Made by a program: the position numbers and the translations under genes. From contig NZ_JAAKDT010000007.1 of assembly GCF_011038785.1 (NCBI RefSeq), forward strand, positions 1-64,000: 64,000 bases of DNA, written 5' to 3'. The notes under the pieces were generated by a model. The model had not been told where the DNA came from. It did not search any database and saw only the letters and a program-made list of their open reading frames with translations. The stretch is from Parabacteroides sp. ZJ-118 (lineage in GTDB: Bacteria; Bacteroidota; Bacteroidia; Bacteroidales; Tannerellaceae). This document shows positions 7,595 to 17,788 of this stretch, piece after piece (position 1 is the first letter of the stretch; every line of letters starts with the position of its first letter).

Positions 7595-9043
7595 TCAGTT
7601 GGGGTTGTCTCTCAGGTATGCGATCTCAGCGTTGCGCGCCCGCTTCTCCCATTCGTCCGGTTGGTCGAGCAGGTTGTCCAGCCTCTCTTCCGCGTCAAGA
7701 ATCGTAGGCTTCAGCTGTTCTCGCCTCGCCTTGTCCCCTTTGATGTAGCCGGCTCGCAAGCTCTCCAGCCTCTCCTTCAACTCCTGGATCTGCTTACGGA
7801 GGGCAACCGCCTTCTCGTAGCAGTTCTTCGCCTCCGGGCTTCGGATATCGTCCAGCGTGTAATAAACGATATCCTGATGGATCGGGAACGTGAAATCTTT
7901 CCGTATCTCCACACGTCCATAGGGTATCTCGGCATGGGCCAGATGAACCAGCTCTTCGTAATTCGATCCGGGTTCCCACGAATCCTTGATCGAGGCGATC
8001 GAGGCCCGGGCGCGTTTCAGTTCGATGTCCTCGCTATCTACCCGCTCGCGGTTGTCATTCGGGATGAACAGGTATACACAGACTTTCCCTTCCGGCTGGT
8101 GGCGATCGGAAACGAACCATCCCAATTGCTTGGCTTCGTCGATCACCATCATATAATCGTTGGACGGGGAGTTATAGGGCATGCCCAGCTGCTCCGGTGT
8201 CAGGTACGTATCGGAATTGATGTTGTAGCGGGTGACGAATAAATCATATCCGCCCAGGGAGCCGTTCCCTTTGGACGCGTAATAAATCGTCACGCCATCG
8301 GCAAGTACGAAAGGATACCCGTCGTCGGCGTCACTATTGATATTCATCGGCAGCTGTTTCTCGTCTCCCCATTGGTCCATGAGCTTGGATTGGGTAAAAA
8401 GACAATTGCGGCTGCCGTCTGTCGGGTGGGCGTAATAGATCTTGTCCCCCTTCTGGTTCATGTATACCGACGCATTGTCCGGATCCTTTGTCCGGAAGAA
8501 ATCCTGGTAAGTGGTCAGCCTGCCGCTCTCCTCGCTCAAGGTATAAGCGGACAAGAAATCCTCTTTGTCAACGACCATGCTATCGATGATCCGGACATTC
8601 TCTACCTTATCAAGCATGCGGCTTGCCTTGCTTGCCAAATCCATACGGATCCGGTAAGGCTCCACCTCTTGTTTCTTTTTCGTCAGGAGGGTGATGTATT
8701 CCTCGAACATCTCCTCGGCCTCGTCAAAACGATAGGTCCGGTAGTAGATTTCTCCAAGGTATCGATAAGCCTCCTGTATCCTACGCTTCGCAGCGATCTT
8801 GAGGTGTTTCTCCGCTCCCGCTAAGTCTCCGGTCTCGAAACAGCAAACGCCATACCACTGATTATAAGAGGCATTACTTGGCACTCGTTTCACCAGCCTC
8901 TCGAACACCGGTTTGGCTTCCGCGTAGTTCCCGTCGTTATAGAATTTCTTTGCCTGATCAAGATTTTGCGCATGTAGCTGCATCCCTCCGCATACGAGTG
9001 TGACTCCTAGCGCGTAAAGCAGCTTTTGGGATAACCGTTTCAT
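7595..9043 (-). CDS. Secreted TPR/PD40 repeat protein
   Basis: 482 residues from ATG 9043. An in-frame upstream extension has no coding character. Signal peptide at 1-22 (KLLYALGVTLVCGGMQLHAQ). TPR-like helices follow at about 24-120 (AKKFYNDGNYAEAKPVFERL, then a cysteine pair, then RRIQEAYRYLGEIYYRTYRFDEA in two steps). Then come PD40/WD40-like beta-propeller repeats at about 170-340 (YPFVLADGVTIYYASKGNGSLGGYDLF contains the typical DGxxIYY and GGYDLF), and a charged C-terminal coiled coil at about 400-470. It resembles the N-terminal part of Bacteroidetes OmpA-type envelope proteins but lacks an OmpA domain. Probably periplasmic and involved in envelope assembly; function unknown. Confidence 0.85.
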   Translation of the reverse strand: MKRLSQKLLYALGVTLVCGGMQLHAQNLDQAKKFYNDGNYAEAKPVFERLVKRVPSNASYNQWYGVCCFETGDLAGAEKHLKIAAKRRIQEAYRYLGEIYYRTYRFDEAEEMFEEYITLLTKKKQEVEPYRIRMDLASKASRMLDKVENVRIIDSMVVDKEDFLSAYTLSEESGRLTTYQDFFRTKDPDNASVYMNQKGDKIYYAHPTDGSRNCLFTQSKLMDQWGDEKQLPMNINSDADDGYPFVLADGVTIYYASKGNGSLGGYDLFVTRYNINSDTYLTPEQLGMPYNSPSNDYMMVIDEAKQLGWFVSDRHQPEGKVCVYLFIPNDNRERVDSEDIELKRARASIASIKDSWEPGSNYEELVHLAHAEIPYGRVEIRKDFTFPIHQDIVYYTLDDIRSPEAKNCYEKAVALRKQIQELKERLESLRAGYIKGDKARREQLKPTILDAEERLDNLLDQPDEWEKRARNAEIAYLRDNPN

Positions 9044-9079
9044 TTTTTTTCTGTTCTGGATTATGTAGTTATACAGTCT

Positions 9080-9087
9080 CAAAGGTA
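9080..9087 (-). promoter_or_regulatory. Promoter -7 element for the TPR/PD40 gene
   Basis: CAAAGGTA is TACCTTTG on the minus strand, 37 bases upstream of the ATG. CAAA at 9110-9113 could be the -33 box at a spacing of 22, slightly long. Confidence 0.5.
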
Positions 9088-9178
9088 AGAATATTTTTGT
9101 AGAGGCATGCAAATCGAAAAGATAAATATATAATTTCGCGCCTATGAAGAGGGTATATACCTCGAAAAATAAGATAAT

Positions 9179-9550
9179 ATGCAAAGTGTTTATACGATTT
9201 TGTTGTTGATCGTGTCTAATGTTTTTATGACATGCGCCTGGTACGGCCACTTGAAGATGAAGCAACAATTCAGTTGGTTCGAGCATCTTCCTTTGTTTGG
9301 CGTAATCCTGTTCAGTTGGTTTCTCGCTTTTTTCGAGTATTGTTTCCAAGTGCCGGCGAACCGTATCGGTTTCCGGGATAACGGGGGACCGTTCAACTTG
9401 ATCCAATTGAAAGTGATCCAAGAGGTGATTACGTTGGTGGTATTCGTGGCCTTCAGTACCATCGCCTTTAAGGGGGAGTCGTTTAAATGGAACCATGCGC
9501 TCGCCTTTGTCTTCTTGGTAGCCGCGGTCTATCTAGTTTTCAAGAAATAA
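9179..9550 (+). CDS. DMT-superfamily small membrane protein (DUF486)
   Basis: 123 residues with four hydrophobic segments (about 5-20, 36-54, 72-90 and 101-120). It carries the DUF486 signature NVFMTCAWYGHLK near the start and VPANRIGF in the loop. It is an inner-membrane protein of the drug/metabolite transporter superfamily; no substrate is known. Very AT-rich upstream DNA separates it from the divergent TPR/PD40 gene. Confidence 0.9.
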   Translation: MQSVYTILLLIVSNVFMTCAWYGHLKMKQQFSWFEHLPLFGVILFSWFLAFFEYCFQVPANRIGFRDNGGPFNLIQLKVIQEVITLVVFVAFSTIAFKGESFKWNHALAFVFLVAAVYLVFKK

Positions 9551-9580
9551 GATCGGCGCGTTTGATGGTGATAAGCGACG

Positions 9581-10480
9581 CTACAGGACCTGTTGCCCCA
9601 GGTGCGCGAATATCGCTTCGGTGTCCTCCGGATGGAACCATGTTATCTCCGGGTCCCGTTTAAACCAGGTCATTTGCTTCCGGGCGTAGACCCGGGAGTC
9701 TCGTTTGATCTTCGCTACGGCGAGGTCCAAGGTCCATTCTCCGCTGAGATAATGGAACAATTCTTTGTAACCGACCGTGTTCAAGGAATTCAAATGACGG
9801 AAGGGATAAACCCGGCGGGCTTCTTCCAATAAGCCCTCGTCCATCATTTGGTCCACACGTCGGTCGATACGTTCGCATAGTTCGTCGCGGTCTCTGGCAA
9901 GCCCTACTTTGATGATCCGGAACGGACGCTCTTTCTTGCTGTTCGTGCGAAAGGAGGAGTAAGGCTTGCCTGTCATCCGGCAAATCTCTACGGCATGGAT
10001 CACCCGTTTGTAATTATCGCGGTCCACCTCCTCGTAATGAACCGGATCCGCTTCTTTCAACTCGGCGAGGATAGGGGCTAGTCCCTCGGTCTCATATTGC
10101 CGGTACAAGGCATCCCGGATCTCCGGTGTAACCGTCGGGATATCATCAATGCCCTTACATACGGCGTCGATGTACATCATAGAGCCTCCGGCCATTACGA
10201 CGGTCGGTATCGTTTTATGTAATTCGGATAAAAGGGAGATCACGTCTTTCTCGAAGTTGCTGGCGCTGTAATAATCGGTAAGCGAGAGCGTGCCTACCAT
10301 GTAATGCTTGACGCGGGCCCTTTGTCCCGGTGTGGGGGCAGCCGTGCCGATCGGGAGGTCTTTATAGAGCTGACGGGAGTCGGACGAGATAATCGGAGAG
10401 CCGAAACGTTCCGCCACCTGGAGGCTCAACTCGGTCTTTCCGACTCCTGTCGGCCCAAGCAATACAACGAGCGAATTCAT
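9581..10480 (-). CDS. miaA: tRNA dimethylallyltransferase MiaA
   Basis: 299 residues from ATG 10480. It transfers a dimethylallyl group to A37 of tRNAs that read U-starting codons. Visible are the P-loop [11 protein letters not shown] near the start, the [19 protein letters not shown] substrate loop (shown as conserved SDSRQ), [12 protein letters not shown], and late [17 protein letters not shown]. The start overlaps the upstream gene's stop by one base (TGATG at 10478-10482), so the two are translationally coupled. Start choice: the TTG one codon upstream is less likely. Confidence 0.96.
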   Translation of the reverse strand: MNSLVVLLGPTGVGKTELSLQVAERFGSPIISSDSRQLYKDLPIGTAAPTPGQRARVKHYMVGTLSLTDYYSASNFEKDVISLLSELHKTIPTVVMAGGSMMYIDAVCKGIDDIPTVTPEIRDALYRQYETEGLAPILAELKEADPVHYEEVDRDNYKRVIHAVEICRMTGKPYSSFRTNSKKERPFRIIKVGLARDRDELCERIDRRVDQMMDEGLLEEARRVYPFRHLNSLNTVGYKELFHYLSGEWTLDLAVAKIKRDSRVYARKQMTWFKRDPEITWFHPEDTEAIFAHLGQQVL

Positions 10481-11040
10481 CAAAAACGCTCGTCGTCGTA
10501 AGGATTATCCATCGGGCCTTCGCCTAAACCGTCGAAGCCGCTTTTATCTAACTCATCGATATCGTATTCGGAATCCCCGTAAAAATCTTCTCCCACATCC
10601 GTGCCGTTGTTTCTCGTCTCGAACTCATCCAAAGAAATCATCTGCGCGGGAGGGGTACCTGTCGATTTGCTACAGATAGGGGCATCCAGGTTTTTCCCCG
10701 GAACGATCTCGCGAAGCTCCATGAAGAACGCACGTTCAGTCATATAATCGAAAACGAAAAGTAGTTTTTGGCGCTCATCTTCCAATAATTCTTCCAGTTG
10801 GGTATCGGCCATGACATAGCTGTCCTCCTCGGAGGAGGTATCCATCTCCACTAACGTGATCTCTGTTTTCTTACTCCAGTCATCGTCACATATAAAGAAA
10901 GAGGTCATTTGATCTTTTGTATAGCCCACAGAGTCGAGGATGGCGTTTTGCAAATCCAAGAAAGTAGCCTCGGAATCAATCTTGATCTCGCGCTTGAAGT
11001 TGTCTGCTTCATCTGATAGGATTAGAAATCTGAATAGCAT
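10480..11040 (-). CDS. pRiA4b ORF-3/IS1096 passenger-like protein
   Basis: 186 residues. The first 110 match the small acidic fold of the plasmid pRiA4b ORF-3 family ([28 protein letters not shown] in pieces; [34 protein letters not shown]). The tail (130-186) is Asp/Glu-rich. The annotation 'IS1096 passenger' is historical; here the gene is coupled to miaA and is probably a housekeeping Bacteroidales gene of unknown function. Promoter TACTTTTG on the minus strand lies at 11065-11072. Confidence 0.8.
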   Translation of the reverse strand: MLFRFLILSDEADNFKREIKIDSEATFLDLQNAILDSVGYTKDQMTSFFICDDDWSKKTEITLVEMDTSSEEDSYVMADTQLEELLEDERQKLLFVFDYMTERAFFMELREIVPGKNLDAPICSKSTGTPPAQMISLDEFETRNNGTDVGEDFYGDSEYDIDELDKSGFDGLGEGPMDNPYDDERF

Positions 11041-11064
11041 AGTCGTTTAGTTTTATTGTCGCCT

Positions 11065-11072
11065 CAAAAGTA
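11065..11072 (-). promoter_or_regulatory. Promoter -7 element for the pRiA4b-like gene and miaA
   Basis: CAAAAGTA on the plus strand is TACTTTTG on the minus strand, 25 bases before the ATG at 11040. It fits TAnnTTTG exactly. Confidence 0.5.
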
Positions 11073-11210
11073 GTAAAAATATGGATATGCCCAATAGGCG
11101 TCGCTATAAATAATGAAGGGGGGGCGCGCTTCCGATCCTTCCGTCTCGATCGCTTTCAGGGTAAGTTTCGTGCCGGTCGGAATATCCATGCCCGGGGTGT
11201 CTTGGAAGGT

Positions 11211-11242
11211 CACCCGGTGGTGTCTTGGGAGATCACCGGGTG
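11211..11242 (-). terminator. Hairpin after the lpx operon
   Basis: CACCCGGTG (11211-11219) and CACCGGGTG (11234-11242) are perfect inverted repeats with a 14-base loop, 13 bases beyond the lpxA stop. There is no clear T tract, so termination is likely but not certain. Confidence 0.45.
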
Positions 11243-11254
11243 ATACCGTGTCGT

Positions 11255-12040
11255 TTATACGTCGATCGAGCCTCTTACGATACCCCGGCTGGAAGACTTG
11301 ATGAAATTAAGGATCAAGTCTCTTTCCTCGCTGGGTTCGTATTCCGTCTCGATCGCCTTCAGCGCCTCCGTATTATTCAATCCTCGGGTATACAGCGTGC
11401 GGTAGATGTCTTGAATCAGGAATACCTGCTGATTCGTGAATCCCCGGCGACGCAAACCTACGATATTGATGCCGCAATAGACGATTGGATCGCGGCCGAT
11501 CAAGGTATAAGGCGGAATATCTTTCCCGATACGGGAACCGCCTTGTATCATCACGTGCTTGGATATACGCGAGAACTGATGTACCAAGGAACCTCCGCTT
11601 ACGATGGCGAAATCGTCAATCTCCACCTCCCCGGCGATTTGCGAAGCGTTTCCGATGATAATATGATCTTTCAAGACGCAATCATGGGCCACGTGCGAAT
11701 AAGCCATGATTAAGCAATTGCGGCCTACCACGGTCTTTCCTTTGGAAGCGGTACCCCGGTTGATCGTCACGCACTCGCGAAGCGTCGTGTTATCTCCGAT
11801 TTCCGCCGTCGTGGTTTCTCCCGCGAATTTCATGTCTTGAGGGATACCGGCGACGACCGCTCCCGGGAAAACAGCGCAATTCTTGCCAATCCGCGCGCCA
11901 TCCAAGATGACGGCGTGAGGATATAGATGGCAATTGTCACCGATTACGACATCTTTCTCAATCACGGCAAACGGATCGATAGTTACATTCTGCCCGATCC
12001 GGGCTTCCGGATGAACGACTGCTAGAGGAGATATATTCAT
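11255..12040 (-). CDS. lpxA: UDP-GlcNAc acyltransferase LpxA
   Basis: 261 residues, normal length. It transfers a 3-hydroxyacyl chain from acyl-ACP to UDP-GlcNAc, the first step of lipid A synthesis, in the cytoplasm. Left-handed parallel beta-helix hexapeptides fill residues 1-190 (IGQNVTIDPFAVI, IGDNCHLYPHAVI), with the catalytic His in AYSHVAHDC. A helical C-terminus follows. It is the last gene of the lpxD-lpxC/fabZ-lpxA operon, 17 bases after lpxC/fabZ. Confidence 0.97.
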   Translation of the reverse strand: MNISPLAVVHPEARIGQNVTIDPFAVIEKDVVIGDNCHLYPHAVILDGARIGKNCAVFPGAVVAGIPQDMKFAGETTTAEIGDNTTLRECVTINRGTASKGKTVVGRNCLIMAYSHVAHDCVLKDHIIIGNASQIAGEVEIDDFAIVSGGSLVHQFSRISKHVMIQGGSRIGKDIPPYTLIGRDPIVYCGINIVGLRRRGFTNQQVFLIQDIYRTLYTRGLNNTEALKAIETEYEPSEERDLILNFIKSSSRGIVRGSIDV

Positions 12041-12057
12041 GATCGTACGTTATCTTA

Positions 12058-13443
12058 TTATTTGTTTTTTACAATCTGAGCCATGAACTCGGCTTCACTA
12101 ACCAATTTATCGCCAACGAATACATACCCTTTCATGGTGGAGATGCCGCGACGGATCGGCGCCAGCAATTCCAGACGTAAGATCAATGTGTCGCCCGGAA
12201 CGACTTTCTGACGGAATTTCACGCCATCTATTTTCATGAAGTAGGTAGAATAACGCTCCGGCTCATCTACGGAATTCAAGACTAGCAAACCTCCCGTTTG
12301 TGCCATGGCCTCAACCTGCAAGACGCCCGGCATGACCGGCTCCTGCGGGAAATGCCCTTGGAAGAACGGCTCGTTGGTCGTGATATTCTTTACGCCTACG
12401 ATGTAATTTCCTCCGATCTCGATGATCTTGTCGACCAATAAGAATGGATAGCGGTGTGGCAACAGCTCGCGGATACGATTGATATCCATCACCGGCTCGC
12501 GGTTCGGATCGTATACAGGGGCTTGCACCTCGTTTAACTTGATATCCTTGCGGATCATACGGGCCAGCTGGTTATTGATCTTATGGCCCGGACGGGTAGC
12601 GATCACACGTCCGCGGATCGGCTTGCCGATCAAGGCGATGTCTCCGATCACGTCGATCAATTTATGACGTGCCGGCTCGTTATCGAATACAAGCGGTTTG
12701 TTATTGATATAGCCTAACTCCCGTACGTTCTTGTGAGGGATGTTCAGCATATCCGCCAATTTGTCCAAAGACTCTTGAGGGATTTTCTGGTCGTAGATGA
12801 CAATGGCGTTATCCAAGTCTCCACCCTTGATTAAGTTGTTGTTCAACAACATCTCGACCTCGCGGACGAATACGAACGTACGTGAGGCCGCCAATTCCGC
12901 GGGAAATTCGCCAAGATCGTTCAACGTGGCGAATTGGTTGGAAAGCACGGGCGAATCGAATGAGATCAATACGTTCGCGCTGAACTTATCATCCGGAAGG
13001 ATGATCAGCGAAGAACCGGTCTCCTCATCTTTTACCTCGATCTTGTGCTTTACGATGTAATAATCCTTCGGAGCGTTTTGCTCAACGACCCCTGTCTTTT
13101 GGATTTCCTCGGAGAAGAAGCGGGAGCTTCCGTCCAGGATCGGAAACTCGGGCGCGTTTACCTCGATCAAGCAGTTATCGATCTCATAAGCGTATAAAGC
13201 CGCCATCGCGTGCTCGATCGTACTTACTTGAACGCCATTCTTGCTGAGTACCGTACCCCGTTGTGTATTAACCACGTTCTCCGCCAAGGCATCGATCGTC
13301 GGTTGGCCTTCCATATCGACACGTTTGATCTTGTATCCATGGTTCTCGGGCGCGGGATTAAACGTAATCTCTATATCTAATCCGGTATGCAACCCTTTTC
13401 CTTTCAAGGAGAAACTTGCCGCGAGCGTTTTCTGTTTTTGCAT
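12058..13443 (-). CDS. lpxC/fabZ: Bifunctional LpxC deacetylase / FabZ dehydratase
   Basis: 461 residues: LpxC (about 1-305) fused to FabZ (about 312-461). LpxC removes the acetyl group from UDP-3-O-acyl-GlcNAc, the committed lipid A step; its zinc site is visible in VSTIEHAMAALYA and in HKLIDVIGDIALIG. FabZ dehydrates 3-hydroxyacyl-ACP; its active-site region reads RYPFLLVDKI, GHFPQEPVMPGVLQVEAMAQ. The fusion is characteristic of Bacteroidetes and couples lipid A to fatty acid synthesis, since both use 3-hydroxyacyl-ACP. It lies 6 bases from lpxD. Confidence 0.97.
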   Translation of the reverse strand: MQKQKTLAASFSLKGKGLHTGLDIEITFNPAPENHGYKIKRVDMEGQPTIDALAENVVNTQRGTVLSKNGVQVSTIEHAMAALYAYEIDNCLIEVNAPEFPILDGSSRFFSEEIQKTGVVEQNAPKDYYIVKHKIEVKDEETGSSLIILPDDKFSANVLISFDSPVLSNQFATLNDLGEFPAELAASRTFVFVREVEMLLNNNLIKGGDLDNAIVIYDQKIPQESLDKLADMLNIPHKNVRELGYINNKPLVFDNEPARHKLIDVIGDIALIGKPIRGRVIATRPGHKINNQLARMIRKDIKLNEVQAPVYDPNREPVMDINRIRELLPHRYPFLLVDKIIEIGGNYIVGVKNITTNEPFFQGHFPQEPVMPGVLQVEAMAQTGGLLVLNSVDEPERYSTYFMKIDGVKFRQKVVPGDTLILRLELLAPIRRGISTMKGYVFVGDKLVSEAEFMAQIVKNK

Positions 13444-13449
13444 AGGTCT

Positions 13450-14493
13450 TTATTGTTTATTGATTTCTTTCTTGAGTTGTTCGATCTCCCGTTGCATTTG
13501 CCCCAGCGAGCGGTATATATCCGGAAGACGGTTGAAGATTGCGCTGGAACGCATGAAATTCTTCGCGTTGATCGCCGGCGCCCCAAGCAATGTCGCGGCC
13601 TCCTTTACGTCGCTGATAACGCCGGCCTGAGCTCCGAATACGACATGGTCCGCCACACGGATATGTCCGGCCAGGCCCGCTTGCCCTCCAAACATGCAAT
13701 GCTTCCCTATTTTTACGGAACCGGCGATGCCGACTTGCGCCGCCATCACGGTATTCTCGCCTACCTCTACGTTGTGAGCGATTTGTACGAGATTGTCCAG
13801 CTTAACGCCTCTACGAATGATCGTGGAATCCATCACCGCGCGGTCGATCGTCGTATTGGCTCCGATCTCTACATCATCCTCGATGATAACGTTGCCTAAT
13901 TGCGGGATTTTCTTGTAAGTCTCCCCTTCGGGAGCGAATCCGAAACCATCGGCCCCGACTACGCTGCCGGCATGCAGGATACAATTATTACCGATCGTGC
14001 AATTCTCGTAAACGGTGGCATGCGGATAGAATACGCAGTTGTCTCCTACCGTCACGTGGTCGCCGATATAGGCGTGCGGGTATACCATACAGTTCTTACC
14101 CATTGTCACGCCTTCTCCGATGTAGGCGAAGTTGCCGACATAACAATCGTCGCTCACGGTCGCGGAAGCGGCGATAAAAGCGGTAGAATCAACCCCCTTC
14201 TTTTTGCTCTTCGATTGCTCTACCCGATTCAATAACACTGCGAGCGCCGCGTAAGCGTTCTCTACTTTTACAAGTGTGGCTTTTATCGGTTGTTCCGGTT
14301 TAAAATCATGATTCACCAAAACAATGCTTGCCTCGGTAGTATAAATATGATGCGCATATTTAAGATTCGCCAAAAAGGTCAATGTACCTGGCTTTCCTTC
14401 TTCTATTTTAGAGAAGTTGCTGACTTTGATGTCCGGATCTCCTTCGATCGTCCCGTTCAGGAAGTCGGCAATTTGTTGGGCTGAAAACTCCAT
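13450..14493 (-). CDS. lpxD: UDP-3-O-acylglucosamine N-acyltransferase LpxD
   Basis: 347 residues. It adds the second acyl chain in lipid A synthesis. An N-terminal uridine-binding domain ([27 protein letters not shown]) precedes about ten hexapeptide coils (110-300). The catalytic His lies in [13 protein letters not shown], and [11 protein letters not shown] is conserved. The C-terminal helix (about 315-347) is Gln/Glu-rich. It is the first gene of the lpx operon; a promoter matching the consensus was not evident in 14494-14582. Confidence 0.97.
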   Translation of the reverse strand: MEFSAQQIADFLNGTIEGDPDIKVSNFSKIEEGKPGTLTFLANLKYAHHIYTTEASIVLVNHDFKPEQPIKATLVKVENAYAALAVLLNRVEQSKSKKKGVDSTAFIAASATVSDDCYVGNFAYIGEGVTMGKNCMVYPHAYIGDHVTVGDNCVFYPHATVYENCTIGNNCILHAGSVVGADGFGFAPEGETYKKIPQLGNVIIEDDVEIGANTTIDRAVMDSTIIRRGVKLDNLVQIAHNVEVGENTVMAAQVGIAGSVKIGKHCMFGGQAGLAGHIRVADHVVFGAQAGVISDVKEAATLLGAPAINAKNFMRSSAIFNRLPDIYRSLGQMQREIEQLKKEINKQ

Positions 14494-14582
14494 TACTTAT
14501 TCAATTATATATGTATCTTCGTCGACCGTCCGCTGTTTATGGACAGTTCGTTTGCAAAAGTGGTGAAAATTCTTTACATAGC

Positions 14583-15425
14583 CTATGCTTCGCGGGGAAT
14601 AATTCCCTTATCGCGTAGATAACCGGCCATTTCTTTCTGTACGGTATGCGCTGCCTCGCCGGCTACGTTGGCGAAAGCCTCCGTCTGGTCCGCGTAAATA
14701 ATCGCACGGGAGGAATTGACCAAAAGGCCGCATTGGTCGTTCATCCCGTATCGGGCTACTTCCGCCAGGCTTCCGCCTTGAGCGCCCACGCCCGGGACTA
14801 ACAAGAAATGATCCGGGGCCTGCTTGCGGATGTCCAGGAACATCTTGCCTTGGGTAGCGCCCACTACATACATCATTTGCTCGTCGGTCGCCCACGCCTG
14901 CGATTTCTTCAATACTTTCTCGAAAAGACGTTCGCCATTCGCGTCTTCCGTCAATTGAAAGTCCTGTGAGCCTTTATTTGAGGTCAAGGCCAATAAGATT
15001 ACCCAAGCCTCCGGGTAGATCAAGAATGGCTTCACGCTATCCTCGCCCATATAGGGAGCGACCGTTACGGCATCTACCTTGATATGATCGAAGAAAGAAC
15101 GGGCGTACATCTCGGAGGTATTCCCGATATCGCCGCGTTTTGCGTCGGCGATGATAAATTGATCGGGATAATTCTCCCGTAAATAGGCCACTGTTCGCTC
15201 AAAAGCCATCATGCCCTTTGTGCCGAGGCTCTCGTAAAAAGCCAGATTCGGCTTGTAAGCGACGCAATAATCGGCGGTAGCGTCGATGATCGCTTTATTG
15301 AACGCAAAAATAGGATCTTCCTCCGACAATAGATGCCGCGGGATCTTTTTTATATCGGTATCTAATCCGACACAAAGGAAGGATTGTCTTTTTTTTATAT
15401 TCTCGAATAGTTGCTGCTTGTTCAT
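14583..15425 (-). CDS. pyrF: Orotidine 5'-phosphate decarboxylase (type 2)
   Basis: 280 residues, the length of the long PyrF subfamily. It decarboxylates OMP to UMP, the last step of de novo pyrimidine synthesis. [14 protein letters not shown] is near the start, the catalytic [15 protein letters not shown] is near 95-109, and the phosphate-binding [10 protein letters not shown] and NSSRAIIYA lie at the C-terminal side. It is the last of three close co-oriented genes (purM-prfA-pyrF, gaps 9 and 31 bases), probably one transcript. Confidence 0.97.
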   Translation of the reverse strand: MNKQQLFENIKKRQSFLCVGLDTDIKKIPRHLLSEEDPIFAFNKAIIDATADYCVAYKPNLAFYESLGTKGMMAFERTVAYLRENYPDQFIIADAKRGDIGNTSEMYARSFFDHIKVDAVTVAPYMGEDSVKPFLIYPEAWVILLALTSNKGSQDFQLTEDANGERLFEKVLKKSQAWATDEQMMYVVGATQGKMFLDIRKQAPDHFLLVPGVGAQGGSLAEVARYGMNDQCGLLVNSSRAIIYADQTEAFANVAGEAAHTVQKEMAGYLRDKGIIPREA

Positions 15426-15456
15426 TTTCTTATTCCGTATGAAATGATTGGTGTGT

Positions 15457-16566
15457 TTACAATTCAGACTCTTTCAGTCGCTCGGCGTTCTCCGCTACGA
15501 TCAGGTGGTCCAAGCAGTCTTGAATTTCGCCGTCCATAAAGGCTGAAAGATTATAGATCGTGTAATTGATACGGTGATCCGTAATACGTCCTTGCGGGTA
15601 GTTGTAAGTACGGATCTTCGCGGAACGGTCACCGGTAGATACCATGGTCTTGCGCTTGCTGGCGATATCATCCAGGTATTTCTGGTGTTCCTTGTCATAA
15701 ATAAATGAACGAAGACGGGTAAGCGCCCTCTCTTTGTTCTTCGGCTGGTCTCGTGTCTCCGTACATTCGATCAGGATTTCCTCACTCACACCTGTAATGG
15801 GGTTCTTCCAGACATAACGCAGGCGAACACCGGATTCCACCTTGTTTACGTTCTGGCCTCCGGCGCCACCGGAGCGGAAGGTATCCCATTTAATCTCCCC
15901 TTCATTGATCTCAACATCAAACTCATCCGCCTCGGGCAATACGGCGACCGTGGCGGCGGAGGTATGTACACGTCCTTGCGTCTCCGTAGCCGGTACGCGC
16001 TGTACGCGGTGTACGCCGGACTCATACTTCAACGTTCCGTATACTTTCTCGCCCGATACCGTGAAGATGATTTCCTTAAAGCCGCCGGACGAGCCTTCGC
16101 TAAAGCTAGACACGCTTATTTTCCATCCTTTCAGCTCACAATACTTCACGTACATGCGATACAGATCGCCGGCGAAAAGGGCGGCTTCGTCACCTCCCGT
16201 TCCTCCTCGTATCTCAACGATCGCATTCTTGTCGTCTTGCGGATCAGCGGGGACGAGCAATAATTTTATCTCTTCTTCCAAAGAGGGAATACGTTCGTTG
16301 CAGGTATCCAGCTCTTCACGGGCTATTTCCCGCATTTCCGGATCTTGCTCGGACTCAAGCAAGGCTCTCGCTTCCTCGATCCCGTTCAAGACTTTCACGT
16401 ATTCCGAACGAGCTCTCACGATTTTCTCCAAATCGCGGTACTCTTTGTTCAGCTTTACGAACCGTTTCATGTCGGCGATCACCGCCGGGTCGGTAATAAG
16501 GGTACCGACTTCCTCAAAACGGCTCACTAATCCGTCTAATTTACCAAGTAAACTATTTTCGGCCAT
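15457..16566 (-). CDS. prfA: Peptide chain release factor 1
   Basis: 369 residues. It recognises UAA and UAG in the ribosomal A site and triggers peptide release. The codon-reading tripeptide PAT is at 192-194 and the catalytic GGQ at 236-238 ([16 protein letters not shown]). The [15 protein letters not shown] motif (121-135) is typical of RF1. It is 9 bases downstream of purM and 31 upstream of pyrF. No frameshift is present or expected (that is RF2). Confidence 0.98.
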   Translation of the reverse strand: MAENSLLGKLDGLVSRFEEVGTLITDPAVIADMKRFVKLNKEYRDLEKIVRARSEYVKVLNGIEEARALLESEQDPEMREIAREELDTCNERIPSLEEEIKLLLVPADPQDDKNAIVEIRGGTGGDEAALFAGDLYRMYVKYCELKGWKISVSSFSEGSSGGFKEIIFTVSGEKVYGTLKYESGVHRVQRVPATETQGRVHTSAATVAVLPEADEFDVEINEGEIKWDTFRSGGAGGQNVNKVESGVRLRYVWKNPITGVSEEILIECTETRDQPKNKERALTRLRSFIYDKEHQKYLDDIASKRKTMVSTGDRSAKIRTYNYPQGRITDHRINYTIYNLSAFMDGEIQDCLDHLIVAENAERLKESEL

Positions 16567-16575
16567 TTATCTGTA

Positions 16576-17742
16576 TTAATAGGTGAAGCGACCTTTCTCG
16601 CTTTCGATAATCAATTCATTTTTATCGGCTTCCTCTACGAAGCCCACGATTCGTGCGTCAATGCCAAAGCTTTTTGAGACGCTGATTACTTCTTCCGCGT
16701 ACTCGGGAGCGATGTAGATCTCCATCCGGTGTCCCATGTTGAATACCTTGTACATCTCGCTCCAGTCCGTACCGCTCTGTTCCTGAATCGTGCGGAACAG
16801 CGGCGGGATAGGGAAGAGGTTGTTCTTGGTCACGCGCTTGTTCTCTACGAAATGCATAACTTTTGTCTGGGCCCCTCCCGAACAATGTACCATGCCGTGG
16901 ATTTGGGCGCGCAGCTTATCAAGCAATACCTTGATTACCGGCGCGTAGGTACGTGTCGGCGAAAGCACCAGCTTTCCGGCGTCGATCCCTAATCCTTCGA
17001 TCCGGTCCGTAAGTCTCAATCCTCCGGAGTATACCAATTCCTCGGGGACGGCGGCATCGTAGCTTTCCGGATATTTTCTCGCTAAGTACTTGGAGAAAAC
17101 ATCATGGCGGGCGGAGGTCAATCCGTTGCTTCCCATACCGCCATTGTATGCTTTCTCGTAAGTGGATTGTCCGGAAGATGCCAGGCCTACGATCACGTCC
17201 CCTCCCTGGATATTCTTAGTATCGATTACGTCCGAACGTTTCATGCGGCAGGTAACCGTGCTGTCTACGATGATGGTACGAACCAAGTCGCCGACATCTG
17301 CGGTCTCGCCACCGGTCGCGTAGCAGCCAACGCCCATCTCGCGTAATTCCGCCAGCAACTCGTCCGTCCCGTTGATGATCGCCGAGATCACCTCGCCCGG
17401 GATCAGCAGCTTGTTACGTCCGATCGTGGAAGAGACCAAGATGTTGTCTACGGCACCTACGCAGAGCAGGTCGTCGATATTCATGATCAGGGCGTCTTGG
17501 GCGATACCTTTCCACACCGAGAGATCTCCGGTCTCTTTCCAGTACAGATACGCTAAGGACGATTTGGTGCCGGCGCCATCCGCGTGCATAATATTGCAAT
17601 ATTCGGGATCACCGCCTAAGATATCGGGGATGATCTTACAGAACGCTTTCGGAAAAATTCCCTTATCGATGTTCTTTATCGCGTCGTGAACATCTTCTTT
17701 CGAAGCGGAAACGCCTCGCAGGTTATAACGTTGATCACTCAT
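16576..17742 (-). CDS. purM: Phosphoribosylformylglycinamidine cyclo-ligase
   Basis: 388 residues, the longer Bacteroidetes form. It closes the imidazole ring of purines (FGAM + ATP to AIR). Visible are HADGAGTKSSLAYLYW (about 53-68), the dimer/active-site region QDALIMNIDDLLCVGA, and GGETADVGDLVRT. First of three clustered genes with prfA and pyrF. A weak -7 box (TACCTTCG on the minus strand, 17764-17771) lies 22 bases upstream. Confidence 0.94.
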   Translation of the reverse strand: MSDQRYNLRGVSASKEDVHDAIKNIDKGIFPKAFCKIIPDILGGDPEYCNIMHADGAGTKSSLAYLYWKETGDLSVWKGIAQDALIMNIDDLLCVGAVDNILVSSTIGRNKLLIPGEVISAIINGTDELLAELREMGVGCYATGGETADVGDLVRTIIVDSTVTCRMKRSDVIDTKNIQGGDVIVGLASSGQSTYEKAYNGGMGSNGLTSARHDVFSKYLARKYPESYDAAVPEELVYSGGLRLTDRIEGLGIDAGKLVLSPTRTYAPVIKVLLDKLRAQIHGMVHCSGGAQTKVMHFVENKRVTKNNLFPIPPLFRTIQEQSGTDWSEMYKVFNMGHRMEIYIAPEYAEEVISVSKSFGIDARIVGFVEEADKNELIIESEKGRFTY

Positions 17743-17788
17743 TGTACTGTATTGTTTGAACCGCGAAGGTAATACTTTTTTATGTTAC

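Noticed and set aside
7595-9496. Longer form of the TPR/PD40 protein (633 codons)
   Set aside because: The added N-terminus crosses the promoter and overlaps the DUF486 gene; the signal peptide starts at 9043.
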